Counted from the stretch's first letter, positions 17,490-25,058 are shown. The stretch: 64,000 bases of DNA from Marinobacter sp. F4216 (GCF_019931195.1 NZ_JAIOUO010000002.1:868001-932000); one strand, 5' to 3'. The notes: generated by a model not told the origin, from the sequence alone. Numbers and translations are program-made.

Positions 17490-19577
17490 GTGTCAGTTAC
17501 ACGAATAGGGAGAGGTGTTTTGGAGTTTATCGAAGCAATACGCCAGCGGCGGAAAGACGTGAAATTTCCGACTCAGCGTAAGTTTTCTGTCGACGGGTGG
17601 TTGGCGCATCAAGATGTGTATCAGTTCGACAGCCTTCGTTCCCAAGAAATATTCAAGGCGGGAATCTTCTTTTTTGAGGTATTCGAAGCGCTGCGAGAGA
17701 GCCTTTCCCTCGTTGAGAAGAACAAACCCGTATACATTTCTCAGTCAGACATGCGGGCCTATTTGTGTGGACTATCTAATAGGCATAGAAAGGTTTTGGT
17801 TGAAAACGCGCATAAGCAGGTCAACGAGCTTATGAGGGAGTCGACCGACGGTACCTTCTACGCAGACCATCTACATAACATTGCCGGTGCCGCGTTGGCT
17901 GGTGGAGGAGTACTGAGTTTAGACGACTCGGCCCACCAAATAGTCGATAACTTCACTTGCGTTTTTCGCGCCCTCCATCAAGCTCCAGAAGTCATTGAAA
18001 ATAAGAGCCGAAAACCAATAAAAGAAAGTGAGAAAACAAATGTCATAAGATATCTTATGGCTCACGAACAGTTGTCATCAGTATATGGAATTTATGAAGA
18101 TTATTGGAACTGTTTAATTTCGGAGGAGGTTGGATTTCGTGATGATGGGGCTGTCATTAATCTGTACCCATTGATTAATGACGAAAATCTAGCAAAGTCT
18201 GCATCGTTTCATCGGCGCTCTCGACACAATATGCAGAAACAACAGATTCTATACTCGATATACAAAAATAAGGAGGGGGCTGGAAAAGGTAATTCAATTT
18301 TCGAGAAGCGAACAGAAAAGGGCTGGAAATACGTTTCAGCGCCAATCTCCAGTCAATCAGAAGAAATCCAGTTCGCAAATTTGGGCTCTATTGCTGAAAA
18401 AGGAATGGTTGAGGAGGCATTGTCTGAAAAGGTAGTAGGGGCAAAAGGAGGAAAGCTGGGAATATCCGTAAGCGAGGTTATTGATTATTTCCATGCGCTT
18501 AAATTAATTTCGATCGCAAGATTTAATTCACTGCCTGACGATACCGCTGTTTTTAAGCCAGGTGCCCTAAAGGCTTTCAGTGTAGAGGTTGATTTTGATA
18601 AAATTTGCAGAGCTTTTTCTAGGCATTTTAATCATGATTATGAAAAAGCCTCTGAAATATTGAATATTTTGAAGTTCTCTGGTGACCTAAAAAAGGACCT
18701 TTGGGCGAATCCGCTGATTGAGCGAAATGAGAACAGGTTGCTTTTGCTCCTTGCCCCATTTCTTGGTGCATCACTCCTTCGCAATTCCGAAATTTGGGCT
18801 ATGCAACTTGGTCTCGACAGAGCTGAGAAGGGATTCGGTTATGAAAAATATTTGCAAGAACATATATCTGAAAGCATCAAGCGGAATGATCTCTTAATTA
18901 AGTCTGAGGTCTCAAACAAGTCTAAATTCAAGTTTTCCGGATCAGAGGAAGAGATAGATCTTGTTCTCAGGGTGGGTGATCTTGTAGTAATCGGTGAGGT
19001 CAAATGCATCGTTACAGTTGATGGGCCCTCATCTTATAGAAATTCAAAGGCGCGAGTTTATGAGGCGATCGCTCAGATTAAAAGAAAACGAGATTTTGTA
19101 ATAGATAATATAAGTTATTTTCTTTCATCAAATGGCTGGGGTGATATAGACAGCTCTGAAGTTACCGTTCAGCCAATTGTTTTGGTTAGCAACTATACCT
19201 TTGCAGGCTTTAGTTTTGAAGAAGTCCCGATCTTGGACGATTTGCTTTTATCCGCATATCTAAGAACTCCAATTATTCCAATGTTTTCCGAATCTGGCCC
19301 TACTGGTACAAAGCATCGTTTGGGAGCTAGGCTGTATGGTGATGAGGATGAGGCTGCCGAAAATTTCCGAAAATACGCATTTCATCCTCCACAACTTCAA
19401 ACTATTAGAAGCTGTGTTCAGACCGTGGAATACGATGCGCTCGTGCCGATTAAAGGGAATAGCAAGCGCTTAAAATTCGGGAAGCTCGAGGTTACCGAAA
19501 ATCATGATCTTGAGAGTATCGAATCACTGGATATAGGCTTTGATGTTGTTCATAACCCGACAATTAAAGGCTTTTGA
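17490..19577 (+). CDS. Unknown 695-residue protein with a PD-(D/E)XK nuclease signature
   Basis: This is the only large rightward gene of the element. The C-terminal half contains EEEIDLVLRVGD followed by LVVIGEVKC. Asp490, Glu503 and Lys505 are spaced as in the D...ExK active site of PD-(D/E)XK nucleases, and the later YEAIAQIKRKRDFV supplies the usual helix with a conserved glutamine and lysine. The first 400 residues are helical, with no motif I recognise. The gene is clearly richer in A and T than the flanking chromosome. It overlaps the convergent rep gene by 14 bp at the 3' ends. A role in anti-phage defence is plausible from the fold and the cargo position next to the tRNA, but is inferred. 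Confidence 0.7.
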   Translation: MSVTRIGRGVLEFIEAIRQRRKDVKFPTQRKFSVDGWLAHQDVYQFDSLRSQEIFKAGIFFFEVFEALRESLSLVEKNKPVYISQSDMRAYLCGLSNRHRKVLVENAHKQVNELMRESTDGTFYADHLHNIAGAALAGGGVLSLDDSAHQIVDNFTCVFRALHQAPEVIENKSRKPIKESEKTNVIRYLMAHEQLSSVYGIYEDYWNCLISEEVGFRDDGAVINLYPLINDENLAKSASFHRRSRHNMQKQQILYSIYKNKEGAGKGNSIFEKRTEKGWKYVSAPISSQSEEIQFANLGSIAEKGMVEEALSEKVVGAKGGKLGISVSEVIDYFHALKLISIARFNSLPDDTAVFKPGALKAFSVEVDFDKICRAFSRHFNHDYEKASEILNILKFSGDLKKDLWANPLIERNENRLLLLLAPFLGASLLRNSEIWAMQLGLDRAEKGFGYEKYLQEHISESIKRNDLLIKSEVSNKSKFKFSGSEEEIDLVLRVGDLVVIGEVKCIVTVDGPSSYRNSKARVYEAIAQIKRKRDFVIDNISYFLSSNGWGDIDSSEVTVQPIVLVSNYTFAGFSFEEVPILDDLLLSAYLRTPIIPMFSESGPTGTKHRLGARLYGDEDEAAENFRKYAFHPPQLQTIRSCVQTVEYDALVPIKGNSKRLKFGKLEVTENHDLESIESLDIGFDVVHNPTIKGF

Positions 19578-21246
19578 GTCGGGTACAGTTATTGACAGAA
19601 CTCCAAGGAGGCGCGTTCGCGCCTCTAACTACCACCTCACATGAATCGGAACATTGAAGATCATCGTCCGCTGGTCGGGTTCGACTGATCGTCCAGTCAT
19701 AAATCCTGGTAACGACTCGCCCGGCTGAACCAACCAAACCTTTCAGCTTTTCAACAGTTTCGTGGTATTTGGAAGCCGTAGGCTTGGGAACCATAAGGGC
19801 TCGCAGTGGCCGATCTTTTAGGTGGGTACAAGTTCCGCCCATAAGCTCGACGTAACGTTTCCAGTCCCCGTTATCTGCCGCAATCTCGAGCTCCTGGAGT
19901 AGGCCTTCACGGCTCCCTTCAATGTTCTTGAGGCGCCGGAGCTCTCTATAAACCGTAACACCCGGGTCGCCCGTAAATTGAAACTGGCGAATGCCCCAAA
20001 TACTGGCCCAGGCTCTAATGCGAGCGGCTGACTCAACTGCATCATTTCCGTAGGAGTCCTCGCCAACCTCATACCCGTCGATGCACTTGGATACATATTT
20101 GGCGACATAACCAGTTGCCCGACCTTTCTCCGGGTCGATCTCTTCGATGACAAAACGGTTTGCTTCAGCGCCGCTTTCGTCTCCATCTTCTTTAAGTGCA
20201 TGTTCTCGAAATATTCGGTTAGCTTCGGGAAGAAACTCTCTGGCCATGAACAAAAGGAGATGCCAATGGGGCGTCCCGTCGTGATGAGGTTCGACAGTTC
20301 GGATTCCGTATACCTCGATTCCTGTTCTCTTGAAGGCAGCACGGACGCGGCCCCAGACTTTTGTCAGGTATTTTTGTGCTTCGAGAGGTGAGGAACCATC
20401 GAATTTGCCGTTCGCGTGACCGCTTTGGTGGGTGGCGTGATACTTCGACGGACAAGTCAGCGTATAAAACACCCCAACGTGACCATTTTCATCCGCGTAG
20501 TCTTCCAGCCCTCCAATCCTCATCATCGTCTCGTTCCGACGGTTTCTAGGGTTGCTGACGGACTTTTCCTTTAAGGAGGCTAGGGTGGCTGTGTAGCCGA
20601 ATTGGTTTTCTGCGGTGAGAAGCTCTAACAGCTCGGCGTTGCTCGCTTGGGCGGCAAGGTAACGTCGGAAGTTGTATTCGCTGATGTAGAGGTTCTTGGC
20701 TTTGGAAACCAGTCCGAGCTCCCGGTAAATGCTTTCTGAATTTCGGTAGGCTTTGGTCCTGAGCTTTCGTCGCCACCAAGCAGGATCAAAGACGCGCGCC
20801 ACGCCGGGAATGACTTTCTCCTTGTCGGTGAGATCGTTTTGATCAACCGGAAAAGGCATCCCCGCTTTCGTGGTTTCCCGAATTAAAAGGTGGAGTGCTT
20901 CCTTCCCATTAACGGCGCGCGCGTGACCGGTAAATTCGCGTTCAAGACGTTGAGAAACTTTTTCAGAAAACGAACGAAACAGCTCAAAAGGGGAGTCGGC
21001 TTTTAGTCCGCCAAAGTCGTCATTCAGGTGAAGGCGATCCAGTAAACCTTCGAGCCACATGTCCGCTTGGTGGTAGGTCGAACTGTCTGCGATCCGAAGA
21101 TATCGGCTAAAGATTCGCTCTTTGAGATAGGGGTGCCTCTCCTCGACGGTCCGCAACATTTTTCTAGACCGAATATCGCCGAGTGCATAAGGGCGACCTT
21201 CGCCCTTTAACCAATTAAATGGGCCGACTGGAAGAGGTGTACTCAT
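19564..21246 (-). CDS. HUH-type rolling-circle replication initiator, phage P2 gene A family
   Basis: A 560-residue protein of the phage replication gene A (GPA) family. The metal-binding HUH motif is H327-W-H329 within EPHHDGTPHWHLLLF, and two candidate catalytic tyrosines sit at 380 and 384 in GYVAKYVSKCIDG (Y-x3-Y), the arrangement of P2 gpA. The family nicks one strand at the origin and starts rolling-circle replication. The start ATG at 21246 overlaps the stop of the preceding small frame as ATGA. The C-terminal codons overlap the convergent cargo gene. This gives the element an autonomous replication function after excision. Confidence 0.88.
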   Translation of the reverse strand: MSTPLPVGPFNWLKGEGRPYALGDIRSRKMLRTVEERHPYLKERIFSRYLRIADSSTYHQADMWLEGLLDRLHLNDDFGGLKADSPFELFRSFSEKVSQRLEREFTGHARAVNGKEALHLLIRETTKAGMPFPVDQNDLTDKEKVIPGVARVFDPAWWRRKLRTKAYRNSESIYRELGLVSKAKNLYISEYNFRRYLAAQASNAELLELLTAENQFGYTATLASLKEKSVSNPRNRRNETMMRIGGLEDYADENGHVGVFYTLTCPSKYHATHQSGHANGKFDGSSPLEAQKYLTKVWGRVRAAFKRTGIEVYGIRTVEPHHDGTPHWHLLLFMAREFLPEANRIFREHALKEDGDESGAEANRFVIEEIDPEKGRATGYVAKYVSKCIDGYEVGEDSYGNDAVESAARIRAWASIWGIRQFQFTGDPGVTVYRELRRLKNIEGSREGLLQELEIAADNGDWKRYVELMGGTCTHLKDRPLRALMVPKPTASKYHETVEKLKGLVGSAGRVVTRIYDWTISRTRPADDDLQCSDSCEVVVRGANAPPWSSVNNCTRLKSL

Positions 21247-21584
21247 GGTCTTCCCTCGGGCAGACCATGCCGGGGATTGGCGATGTTTGATAGAGCGAAA
21301 CCCACTCTTTGGGCGAGCGGGTAAGGCGGATGAGCGAACCTGAACCTATAAGGTCTGTACCCGTCTGAACCTCTGGAAATGCCGGGGTGCAATCGGGGTA
21401 CACGTACCTTAAGGGAGGGGTTCATGTTGGCTAACGAAGCGAACCGACCCCTGTATTGGGGAGAGGTTTCTGTTAACGAATATCCCGCGGGTCCGAAACC
21501 GTTAACGGAGTTAGGTCTATTCGGTCCGGTTTTCGGTCCGTTAACGGTCTCTTTGAGGGTTAACCGAACGGTCTGCAGATCCAT
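21243..21584 (-). CDS. Small coupled frame between alpA and rep, spanning iteron-like repeats
   Basis: This 113-residue frame begins at an ATG that overlaps the AlpA stop (TGATG) and ends in an ATGA overlap with rep, so it is translationally chained on both sides. That supports real translation. The product is rich in Pro, Arg and Ser and has no recognisable domain. Its upstream part carries repeated GTTAACGG and TTCGGTCCG sequences, so the DNA may serve mainly as an origin or regulatory region. It may be a leader whose translation controls rep. A GTG start 3 bp upstream is an alternative. Confidence 0.45.
   Translation of the reverse strand: MDLQTVRLTLKETVNGPKTGPNRPNSVNGFGPAGYSLTETSPQYRGRFASLANMNPSLKVRVPRLHPGISRGSDGYRPYRFRFAHPPYPLAQRVGFALSNIANPRHGLPEGRP
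21472..21565. repeat. GTTAAC-type and TTCGGTCCG repeats, candidate origin region
   Basis: GTTAACG occurs at 21472, 21501 and 21540, with the palindrome GGTTAACC at 21558. TTCGGTCCG occurs at 21520 and 21532, 12 bp apart. The cluster lies 226 bp or more upstream of the rep start, inside the small coupled frame. Such clustering of short repeats before a HUH initiator is expected of a replication origin or its control region. The nick site itself was not identified. Confidence 0.4.
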
Positions 21585-21787
21585 CACGCGACCTGAGAGG
21601 TTGAGGTGCGAATCTGCTTCTCGATGAAGTCGGTTAAGTCGCTTAGCCGATACCGAACGGAGCGACTCCCTACCTTAATAAAGGGAATTCGGGCTCCGGC
21701 CCAGCGGTCCCGTTCGAGGAATGCTTTACTGACGCCAAGGACGTCCGCAGCTTCTTTCGTGGTAAGTAGTTTTTCTGTGATAGCCAT
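21584..21787 (-). CDS. AlpA-like helix-turn-helix regulator or excisionase
   Basis: A 67-residue winged-helix protein: LLTTKEAADVLGVSKAFLER forms the helix-turn-helix, followed by the wing WAGARIPFIKVGSRSVRYRLSDLTDFI. This is the AlpA/excisionase layout found in many integrative elements, where it activates integrase or directs excision. A GGAG ribosome-binding site lies 9 bp upstream. The start codon and ribosome-binding site are enclosed in an 8-bp inverted repeat (21782-21811). Downstream translation is coupled to the next frame and to rep. Confidence 0.85.
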   Translation of the reverse strand: MAITEKLLTTKEAADVLGVSKAFLERDRWAGARIPFIKVGSRSVRYRLSDLTDFIEKQIRTSTSQVA

Positions 21788-21811
21788 ATCTGTACTCCAG
21801 TTGATATGGCT
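21782..21811 (-). promoter_or_regulatory. Inverted repeat around the alpA start
   Basis: AGCCATAT (21782-21789) and ATATGGCT (21804-21811) can pair, placing the alpA start codon in the stem and its GGAG ribosome-binding site in the 14-base loop. It could limit translation, or be an operator. Confidence 0.45.
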
Positions 21812-21849
21812 CTCGTTTTACGGCATTGGGTTGCGCTCGAGAATGCGCC

Positions 21850-21912
21850 TCCGGCGGAGCGGTATACCTGTCCGCCGGAGAGGTATACTTTTCCGCCGGA
21901 CAGGTATTATTT
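21850..21912. repeat. Three 21-bp tandem iterons upstream of alpA
   Basis: Units begin at 21850, 21871 and 21892, sharing the core TCCGCCGGA-x-AGGTAT-ACYT-type sequence (first unit has the reversed core TCCGGCGGA). The 21-bp period is two helical turns, so bound proteins would lie on one face of the DNA. They occupy the gap between the HEPN-like gene and alpA, a natural place for autoregulation or origin function. Confidence 0.65.
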
Positions 21913-22744
21913 ATACGCTGCGATAGAAGCTCCGTGTCGTTGTGCCTTCCTCTGCCTGCTCGCAAATATCGAACAGAGAAGAGGTATTTAGTACTGCTTG
22001 CCAATTCGAGCAGCCATAGGCCTCAGGGAATATTTGGGGGGCTTCAGATCTAATCCAATCGATCGCCAACGAAAGGTCGGTCCATCCATTGCGTTGAAAT
22101 TTGGATTCAGCCGCTTGAAGAAGCTCTACGACTCGGGTGTTGCGCCAGTCGACCGGTTGCCCTGGAATAAACCCGTATGTGATGAGATGGTCCAATTCCC
22201 CTGAGCGGCTCAACTCTAGTAGATGTTTGCCAGCATTTATTCGGGCCTGGAAAACAGCGCGTAACAAGCTCGTACGAGTGTCGATTATGGAAAGCGATTC
22301 GGTGAGGTGTTCTTTGGCGGAGAGGCAGCTGGATACATCGTGGAGCGGGTGGGCGGAAAGGAAGTGATGAACCAGTTCGTTCCGGAGGCCTAAGAGTATT
22401 CGGAGGCTTTCTTTCAGAGCGGCGTATTGGTCGTCACTCAGTTGCACGGAAATCTTTAGATGGACATGAGAGGGAGAAAACTCCTCATCCTCAGGCTCGC
22501 CAGCCGACTCTGGGGTGACATAGGTCCCTGTAAGTTCGTTGATCAGCTGGCCAAGGGTCATTTTCGTGTATTTGTGTCTCGAGCGGGGTTCGAGCGGTCT
22601 TCCGTCGGCGCCTTTAAAACTGGAAGTGGCCAAACATTCTTTCAGGGCTAATTCATAAGCTTGAAGCTTCAGGATGCAGCGCCCCATTAACGCAGAGATT
22701 TCGCCCCGGAGTTCGTCTAGGGTCTTTGGGTCTGGTTCATTCAT
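21911..22744 (-). CDS. HEPN-like protein with probable C-terminal OST-HTH/LOTUS domain
   Basis: Translation probably starts at ATG 22744, which overlaps the preceding stop as ATGA, giving 277 residues. In the middle, RNELVHH (Arg121 to His126, R-x4-H) matches the active-site motif of HEPN ribonucleases, set within predicted long helices. The last 70 residues (AIDWIRSEAPQIFP, then AYGCSNWQAVLNTSSLFDIC and FYR) resemble an OST-HTH/LOTUS RNA-binding domain. A combined RNase plus RNA-binding layout suggests a defence or toxin-type effector. Both domain calls come from motif reading and need a profile search. It is the third gene of an int-led overlapping operon. Confidence 0.55.
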   Translation of the reverse strand: MNEPDPKTLDELRGEISALMGRCILKLQAYELALKECLATSSFKGADGRPLEPRSRHKYTKMTLGQLINELTGTYVTPESAGEPEDEEFSPSHVHLKISVQLSDDQYAALKESLRILLGLRNELVHHFLSAHPLHDVSSCLSAKEHLTESLSIIDTRTSLLRAVFQARINAGKHLLELSRSGELDHLITYGFIPGQPVDWRNTRVVELLQAAESKFQRNGWTDLSLAIDWIRSEAPQIFPEAYGCSNWQAVLNTSSLFDICEQAEEGTTTRSFYRSV

Positions 22745-23514
22745 GATGTTTTGTTTTTCTGTTTCCGATGACTGCCGATCCATTTGGCGATTTGATGCGT
22801 CGGATCATCGGATCGCATGGTGCTGGAAATTTCCGCTTCAAACCTACTCGCTGTGGCTATTGCTGCCTTTCGATTTGACAGCTCGTCGCACTCTGAGTCG
22901 ACAAATTTGAAAATGCGGCGTTTGAGCTGGTTGTAGTCCAGGTGCTTTGCTGTATTTGCTTTTAAAGAGCTTTTTCGCCGGAACACGGCTTCAAACTCCA
23001 TTCCGTGGATGAATGCCATCATTTCGCGGGCTTCAGTTATTCTCTCTCTGGCGAACTGAGCGAAGTGATCTTTCAAAGCCTGTTCGAACGCATCCGGTGA
23101 AGAGTCATCCGCTTTGCGACCCGAATCCAAGGATTCAAGCGCGTAAACATAGGCAATCAAAGCAAAGTAAGTTATGGGGTCGGCGTTTGGAAAGTCCTCC
23201 TGATCTTCCAGGTCAAGCTGCTCGAAAAGTTCGATAAAGGAAATGGCATCGTTTGTGAAAATTGGCCCTCCGACCTGACGCAATTTCGCTTTGGCCGATT
23301 GATGTGCTTTTCGTTCAGCCGACTCAATTAATCGATTTGCATGCTGAATTCCGATTTCCAGCTCTTGTTGAGAGCGCCCCCGGAGTCGTTCTTTTGCGTT
23401 ACGAATAACGTACTCGTGATCGAGGCTGTGCGCCATGCTGGGATTAATCGATTCGATAACCCGGGCTGGGTCAGCGAGAAGGTCTACGGATTTGGCTAGC
23501 TGGTGGTCTAACAC
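22741..23514 (-). CDS. Unknown 257-residue helical protein coupled to integrase and the HEPN-like gene
   Basis: It begins at GTG 23514 and its start overlaps the last 7 bp of the integrase gene. Its stop overlaps the start of the HEPN-like gene as ATGA. The sequence is charged and mostly helical, with no signal peptide, membrane segment or catalytic motif that I recognise. Sandwiched between the two, it may be an antitoxin, a sensor or a partner of the HEPN-like protein. That is inference from gene order only. Confidence 0.6.
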   Translation of the reverse strand: MLDHQLAKSVDLLADPARVIESINPSMAHSLDHEYVIRNAKERLRGRSQQELEIGIQHANRLIESAERKAHQSAKAKLRQVGGPIFTNDAISFIELFEQLDLEDQEDFPNADPITYFALIAYVYALESLDSGRKADDSSPDAFEQALKDHFAQFARERITEAREMMAFIHGMEFEAVFRRKSSLKANTAKHLDYNQLKRRIFKFVDSECDELSNRKAAIATASRFEAEISSTMRSDDPTHQIAKWIGSHRKQKNKTS

Positions 23515-24704
23515 GGTTTAACCTCAAATCTTGTCATGAAAAAGTCGGTGATCTTTTGCATTGGCCCGCGCAATCGCTCGACGTCGAAGATGATGTAGCC
23601 TTCGGTCACATCATTGGGGTCTTTGTGGTTAATAAGACGCTTTAGCGCATAGGCGGGAATGTCCAGCCGTTCGGCTGCGGTAATGAACGTTCTTCGCAGG
23701 TCGTGGAGCGTAAAAATGACCCCGGATAGCTTGGCGACTCGGGCAATGGCTGTCCTGGGTTCGGACAGGTGGCCGCGCTCAGCATCACTCGGAAACACAA
23801 ACGGACTCGATCGTTCTTCAAAGCGGCGGGTGAGCAGCGTCTCGATCGCATCGCTGAATGGCAGACGGTGAATCCGATTGTTTTTGGTCACCGTGATGGT
23901 TAGCGTTTTCTCGGTAAAGTCGATCTGATCCCAGGTGAGGGTGGCCGCTTCACTGCGCCTTAGGCCGGTCAACAATACCAGATGCAGGTAATCCCGTGTG
24001 GTCTGGTTGTTGAGTTGCAGGGTGGCTTCGTACCACGCCTTCAGTTGATGGTCCTTGATCAGCGTCTGCCGCCGCTCCACTTTGTACCAGGCCCGCTGGT
24101 GACTGAGCACATCCACAGGATTCGCTACGAGGAACGGTTTGCCGGAGGCATCCTGATAGCGCTGCAAGGCGTGGTTGAAGATGGCGCGCAGAATGCGCAT
24201 GCCGTTATCGGCGCGGGCGGGGCTGCGGACTCCGTACTCCGCGTGACGGCTCAGGACCATGTCCCGGGAGATATCGCTGAGGGCCTTGGTCTGCCAGTCC
24301 TTGAACATTTCGCTCATCGAGCGATGGTAGTCTTTGAGGGTGTTGGGTTTGAGGGTTTTGCGGGTGGCCAAATAGTCCTGAAAGGCCTCGTTCAGGGTGA
24401 TGCGTCTGGCGCGTTTTTCTTGCGCCTCGCGAATCGGGTCGCGACCCTGAGCGACTTCCCCCAGAAATTTTTGCGCTTCTTTTCGTGCCTGTTCGACGGT
24501 TAGGTTGCCATAGCGTCCCAGCGTTTTCCGTTTGACTCGGCCATCGACGCGTTTTTCGACGATGAACGATTTCGCGCCTCCGCTTGTGACCCTTAGACCG
24601 AAACCGGCAATGACCGAATCCCGATAAAAGGCTTGGGTGGATTTCCCATCCGGAGCAATTGCAGGGAGGGGAACTTTATCGACAAAGCTCTTGGTGATCC
24701 TCAA
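23508..24704 (-). CDS. Tyrosine recombinase (integrase) of the element
   Basis: A 398-residue phage-type integrase with an N-terminal arm-binding DUF4102-like domain (LRVTSGGAKSFIVEKRVDGR), a core-binding domain and a C-terminal catalytic domain. The catalytic residues are visible: Arg249 in LTGLRRSEAATL, His334 and Arg337 in HDLRRTF, His360 in LINHKDP, and the nucleophile Tyr370 in TEGYIIF. It reads inwards from the right end, 195 bp from the attachment repeat. It probably recombines the 56-bp tRNA-Leu sites. Its 3' end overlaps the next gene by 7 bp, so cargo expression is tied to integrase expression. Confidence 0.95.
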   Translation of the reverse strand: MRITKSFVDKVPLPAIAPDGKSTQAFYRDSVIAGFGLRVTSGGAKSFIVEKRVDGRVKRKTLGRYGNLTVEQARKEAQKFLGEVAQGRDPIREAQEKRARRITLNEAFQDYLATRKTLKPNTLKDYHRSMSEMFKDWQTKALSDISRDMVLSRHAEYGVRSPARADNGMRILRAIFNHALQRYQDASGKPFLVANPVDVLSHQRAWYKVERRQTLIKDHQLKAWYEATLQLNNQTTRDYLHLVLLTGLRRSEAATLTWDQIDFTEKTLTITVTKNNRIHRLPFSDAIETLLTRRFEERSSPFVFPSDAERGHLSEPRTAIARVAKLSGVIFTLHDLRRTFITAAERLDIPAYALKRLINHKDPNDVTEGYIIFDVERLRGPMQKITDFFMTRFEVKPC

Positions 24705-24750
24705 GGGGTAGGCTCCACTCGAATTCGTCAGAAAGTCTCTCGCGTCCTCA

Positions 24751-24768
24751 TGTAGACACTATGTAGAC
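24751..24768 (+). repeat. Right paired TGTAGAC motif, candidate integrase arm sites
   Basis: TGTAGAC at 24751 and 24762, 11 bp apart, in the same orientation as the left pair at 17465-17482, differing at one base in the spacer. It lies between the integrase start and the right attachment repeat. Confidence 0.5.
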
Positions 24769-24898
24769 AGAATCGGTCAAATTCTAGCGGATTTCTTCAA
24801 ACAACGGCAAACGACGTTTTCGAGAAAAGATCTGTAAGATCCTGTTGTGTAATGCGTATTCCAAGATTTTCCAATTTCGTCAAAGAAACACACAAATA

Positions 24899-24954
24899 AC
24901 TTAAAATCTCTCGACCTCACGGTCGTGCCGGTTCGATTCCGGCTCCGGGCACCA
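24899..24954. repeat. Right attachment site (56-bp repeat, tRNA-Leu remnant)
   Basis: Identical to 17353-17408 in the same orientation. It marks the chromosomal right junction and is a truncated copy of the tRNA-Leu 3' half. Confidence 0.95.
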
Positions 24955-25058
24955 ATAAAATCAATTTCCTGTGCCTGTCTTCCCCTCGTTACTGCGATCA
25001 TAGTGGGCGACTACAATCATTCTTTCCAAAAGCTGTGACCAGATAGAGGGAAGGATGA

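Larger units (their letters stand above)
17353..24954. mobile_element. 7.6-kb integrative element in tRNA-Leu
   Basis: The element is defined by 56-bp direct repeats at both ends, a tyrosine integrase next to the right end, an AlpA-like excisionase or regulator, a HUH rolling-circle replication initiator and tandem iterons. The remaining genes are unknown (17490-19577, 21911-22744 and 22741-23514), plus a small coupled frame (21243-21584). There are no capsid, terminase, relaxase or secretion genes. Unusually, the integrase lies at the end away from the intact tRNA, and the cargo gene lies next to the tRNA. Rightmost and leftmost ends also share paired TGTAGAC motifs. It is best described as a satellite-like or plasmid-like integrative element. 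Confidence 0.9.
24705..25058. other. Right end of the element and chromosomal junction, no gene
   Basis: This 354-bp stretch holds the paired TGTAGAC motif (24751-24768), the right attachment repeat (24899-24954) and then chromosomal sequence leading to the acetyltransferase gene. The tRNA remnant is only the 3' half and cannot make a tRNA. Confidence 0.85.

Noticed and set aside
24777..25001. Frame across the right attachment repeat
   Set aside because: It runs through the tRNA remnant and has no domain or ribosome-binding site; it is junction sequence.
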